Of a stretch of DNA of 26,477 nt, positions 24,321 to 26,477 are shown piece after piece (position 1 is the first letter of the stretch; every line of letters starts with the position of its first letter). The position numbers and the translations under genes are program-made. The notes below the pieces were generated by a model that worked only from the letters and a program-made list of their open reading frames with translations, was not told the DNA's origin and did no database searches. Source of the DNA: JBGUVL01 sp045134375 (GTDB lineage Bacteria; Bacillota_I; Bacilli_A; Erysipelotrichales; Erysipelotrichaceae); assembly GCA_045134375.1 (NCBI GenBank), contig JBGUVL010000018.1, positions 1 to 26,477 on the forward strand, written 5' to 3'.

Positions 24321-24344
24321 GATAATGAAAAGGAGAGAATGAAA

Positions 24345-26477
24345 ATGGGTTTTGATCACAAGATGATTGAAAAGAAATGGCAACAATATTGGGAAGAGAA
24401 TAAGACATTCGTTTGTGATGTTTGGGATTTTTCGAAACCAAAATTTTATGCAGTGGATATGTTTCCATATCCAAGTGGACATGGATTGCATGTTGGGCAT
24501 CCAGAAGGATATACTGCAAGTGATATTGTTTGTCGTATGAAAATGATGCAGGGTTATAATGTATTACACCCTATGGGATTTGATTCTTTTGGACTTCCAG
24601 CCGAACAATATGCGATTCAGACAGGGAATCATCCGGAAGGATTTACATTAAAAAATATTCAGACCTTTACAAGACAATTAAAGATGCTGGGCTTTGGTCT
24701 TGATTGGGATAAAGAAGTATCGACCTGTGATCCAAGTTACTATAAATGGACACAATGGATCTTTAAACAGCTTTATAAGGATGGATTAGCAAAACTAGTC
24801 AACATTCCTGTTAACTGGTGTGAAGAATTAGGGACGGTACTTGCGAATGATGAAATTGTGGATGGGAAAAGTGAAAGAGGTGGCTATCCGGTTATTCGAA
24901 AGAATATGATGCAGTGGGTCATTGATATTCCAAAATATGCAGATCGTCTATTAGAAGGTTTAGAGGAAATTGATTGGCCAAATTCTACAAAGGAAATGCA
25001 GCGTAATTGGATAGGAAAGTCAATGGGTGCCCATGTCGATTTTAAGGTGGATGGACACGATGAAAAATTCACCGTATTCACAACGCGTTGCGATACGTTA
25101 TTTGGAGCAACCTATTGTGTATTAGCGCCAGAACATGATCTGGTTGCTAAAATCACAACAACAGAGCAGAAAGATGCGGTAGAAGCTTATGTGAAAGAGT
25201 GTGCTACAAAATCAGAATTAGAGCGTACCGAATTAAATAAGGAAAAAACCGGAGTATTTACTGGAGCCTATGCAATCAATCCAGTGAATGATAAGAAAAT
25301 TCCGATTTGGATTTCGGATTATGTATTAGCTAGCTATGGAACTGGTGCTATTATGGCAGTACCTGCACATGATACTAGAGATTATGAATTTGCTAAGAAA
25401 TTTAATATTGCCATTATTCCGGTATTAGAAGGTGGCGATATTAGTAAAGAAGCATGGACGGAAGATGGTATTCACATTAATTCTGGCTTCTTAAATGGAA
25501 TGAATAAAGAAGATGCGATTGCTGCTATGATTGCCTTTTTAGAAACGAATCAATGTGGAAAGGCACAAGTGAATTATCGTTTACGTGAATGGATCTTCGC
25601 TCGCCAACGTTATTGGGGAGAACCAATTCCCGTTGTTCATATGGAAGATGGAACGACGGAAGTGTTGGAAGATGATGAATTACCATTACGCTTGCCAGAC
25701 TTAGAAGATTATTCTCCATCAAAGAGTGGGGCAAGCCCATTAGAAAAAGCATCCGATTGGGTGAATATAGAACGTCATGGAAAGAAAGGAAAAAGAGAAA
25801 CAAGTACGATGCCAGGAAGTGCTGGTTCAAGTTGGTATTTCCTTCGTTATATTGATCCAAAAAATGATAAAGAATTTGCTAATTATGAACTTCTGAAACA
25901 TTGGTTACCGGTGGATTTATATATTGGAGGAAGTGAGCATGCAGTAGGACATCTATTGTATTCAAGAATGTGGAATAATTATTTATATGATAAGGGTCTT
26001 GTTCCAGTTAAAGAGCCATTCCAAAAGTTGTTCCACCAAGGAATGATTTTAGGAGAAAATAATGAAAAAATGTCGAAATCAAGAGGTAATGTTGTCAATC
26101 CGGATGATATCGTAAGAGAATATGGTGCAGATACATTACGTTTGTATGAGATGTTTATGGGACCTTTAGAAAGCGCAAAACCTTGGAGTGAAAAAGGAGT
26201 GGAAGGTTCTCGTAAATGGTTGGATCGTGTGTATCGATTGTTTATTGAATTGGATAAATTAAGTGATGAAAATGATGGTTCACTTGACTATAGTTATCAT
26301 TACACAGTGAAAAAAGTAAGTGAAGATTTTGAATCATTAAATATGAATACTGCGATCTCACAAATGATGATCTTTATTAATGATTGTTATAAAGCAAAGA
26401 GTGTTTATCGTGAATATGCATTGAATTTTATCAAGATGCTTTCTTGTGTTGCACCACACATTTGCGAAGAAATGTAT
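24345..26477 (+). CDS. leuS: Leucyl-tRNA synthetase (LeuS), 3' end cut by window
   Basis: LeuS is a class I aminoacyl-tRNA synthetase that charges tRNA-Leu with leucine in the cytosol. The frame is open for 711 codons to the window end; the family has about 805 residues, so roughly the last 95 are missing. The HIGH-type motif is HVGH at residues 49-52 (FPYPSGHGLHVGH). The inserted CP1 editing domain holds YGTGAIMAVPAHDTRD. The KMSKS loop is K575-S579 in NEKMSKSRGNVVNP. The start of the anticodon-binding helical domain follows. ATG 24345 is nine bases after AAGGAG and matches the family N-terminus (MGFDHKMIEKKWQQYW). An in-frame ATG at 24339 is too close to that site. Confidence 0.97.
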   Translation, partial: MGFDHKMIEKKWQQYWEENKTFVCDVWDFSKPKFYAVDMFPYPSGHGLHVGHPEGYTASDIVCRMKMMQGYNVLHPMGFDSFGLPAEQYAIQTGNHPEGFTLKNIQTFTRQLKMLGFGLDWDKEVSTCDPSYYKWTQWIFKQLYKDGLAKLVNIPVNWCEELGTVLANDEIVDGKSERGGYPVIRKNMMQWVIDIPKYADRLLEGLEEIDWPNSTKEMQRNWIGKSMGAHVDFKVDGHDEKFTVFTTRCDTLFGATYCVLAPEHDLVAKITTTEQKDAVEAYVKECATKSELERTELNKEKTGVFTGAYAINPVNDKKIPIWISDYVLASYGTGAIMAVPAHDTRDYEFAKKFNIAIIPVLEGGDISKEAWTEDGIHINSGFLNGMNKEDAIAAMIAFLETNQCGKAQVNYRLREWIFARQRYWGEPIPVVHMEDGTTEVLEDDELPLRLPDLEDYSPSKSGASPLEKASDWVNIERHGKKGKRETSTMPGSAGSSWYFLRYIDPKNDKEFANYELLKHWLPVDLYIGGSEHAVGHLLYSRMWNNYLYDKGLVPVKEPFQKLFHQGMILGENNEKMSKSRGNVVNPDDIVREYGADTLRLYEMFMGPLESAKPWSEKGVEGSRKWLDRVYRLFIELDKLSDENDGSLDYSYHYTVKKVSEDFESLNMNTAISQMMIFINDCYKAKSVYREYALNFIKMLSCVAPHICEEMY

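Noticed and set aside
24039..24500. 153-residue minus-strand open frame over the leuS leader
   Set aside because: It runs across the promoter, T-box and the leuS N-terminus, all strongly supported on the plus strand. Its composition is that of reverse-read leader sequence.
1..26477. Mobile elements, CRISPR arrays, prophage or tRNA genes
   Set aside because: I looked for transposase or integrase motifs, regularly spaced repeats and tRNA-like cloverleaf ends and saw none. Gene order and base composition look uniform.

Overview
This is a low-GC, gene-dense bacterial chromosome segment. It looks like an anaerobic, gut-type Firmicute of the Erysipelotrichia/Coprobacillus kind. The reasons are A+T-rich coding sequence, strong AGGAGG ribosome sites, two T-box leaders, an oxygen-sensitive glycyl-radical enzyme, short-form HisG with HisZ, and cobalamin-dependent methionine synthase. 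The taxon is inferred from style only. I see no IS element, phage gene, CRISPR array, rRNA or tRNA.

Layout. (1) 94-4201: a trans-4-hydroxyproline cluster of HypE (radical-SAM activase), HypD (glycyl-radical hydroxyproline dehydratase, with the family's active-site residues in register) and ProC. Together these convert hydroxyproline to pyrroline-5-carboxylate and then proline. A terminator closes it. (2) 4297-12864: a complete histidine operon, hisZ-G-D-C-B-H-A-F-I-E plus a PHP-type histinol-phosphate phosphatase. A good promoter and a T-box leader with a His (CAC) specifier drive it, and a terminator ends it. (3) 12908-14810: a nitroreductase and a convergent MATE-family exporter whose 3' ends overlap. 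(4) 14941-20721: two paralogous Cof-type HAD phosphatases flank a methionine operon, metF - stand-alone methionine synthase activation protein - metH. This MetH lacks the C-terminal reactivation domain, which the small neighbour appears to supply. A hairpin plus T-run lies between the metF promoter and its start codon. (5) 20743-23652: a leftward SAM-dependent methyltransferase, an AlaX-like tRNA editing protein and a small lipoprotein. (6) 23694-24002: an 85-residue unknown protein behind a perfect 21-bp dyad overlapping its likely promoter. (7) 24060-26477: a T-box leader (Leu, CTG specifier) and leuS, cut by the window end.

The genes are mostly amino-acid economy: proline salvage, histidine synthesis sensed by uncharged tRNA-His, methionine synthesis from homocysteine and methyl-folate, and leucyl-tRNA charging sensed by tRNA-Leu. 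The points most worth a second look are the split MetH/reactivation pair, the possible metF attenuator, the dyad operator before the 85-residue gene, and the repeats before hypE. None is clearly a wholly new system.
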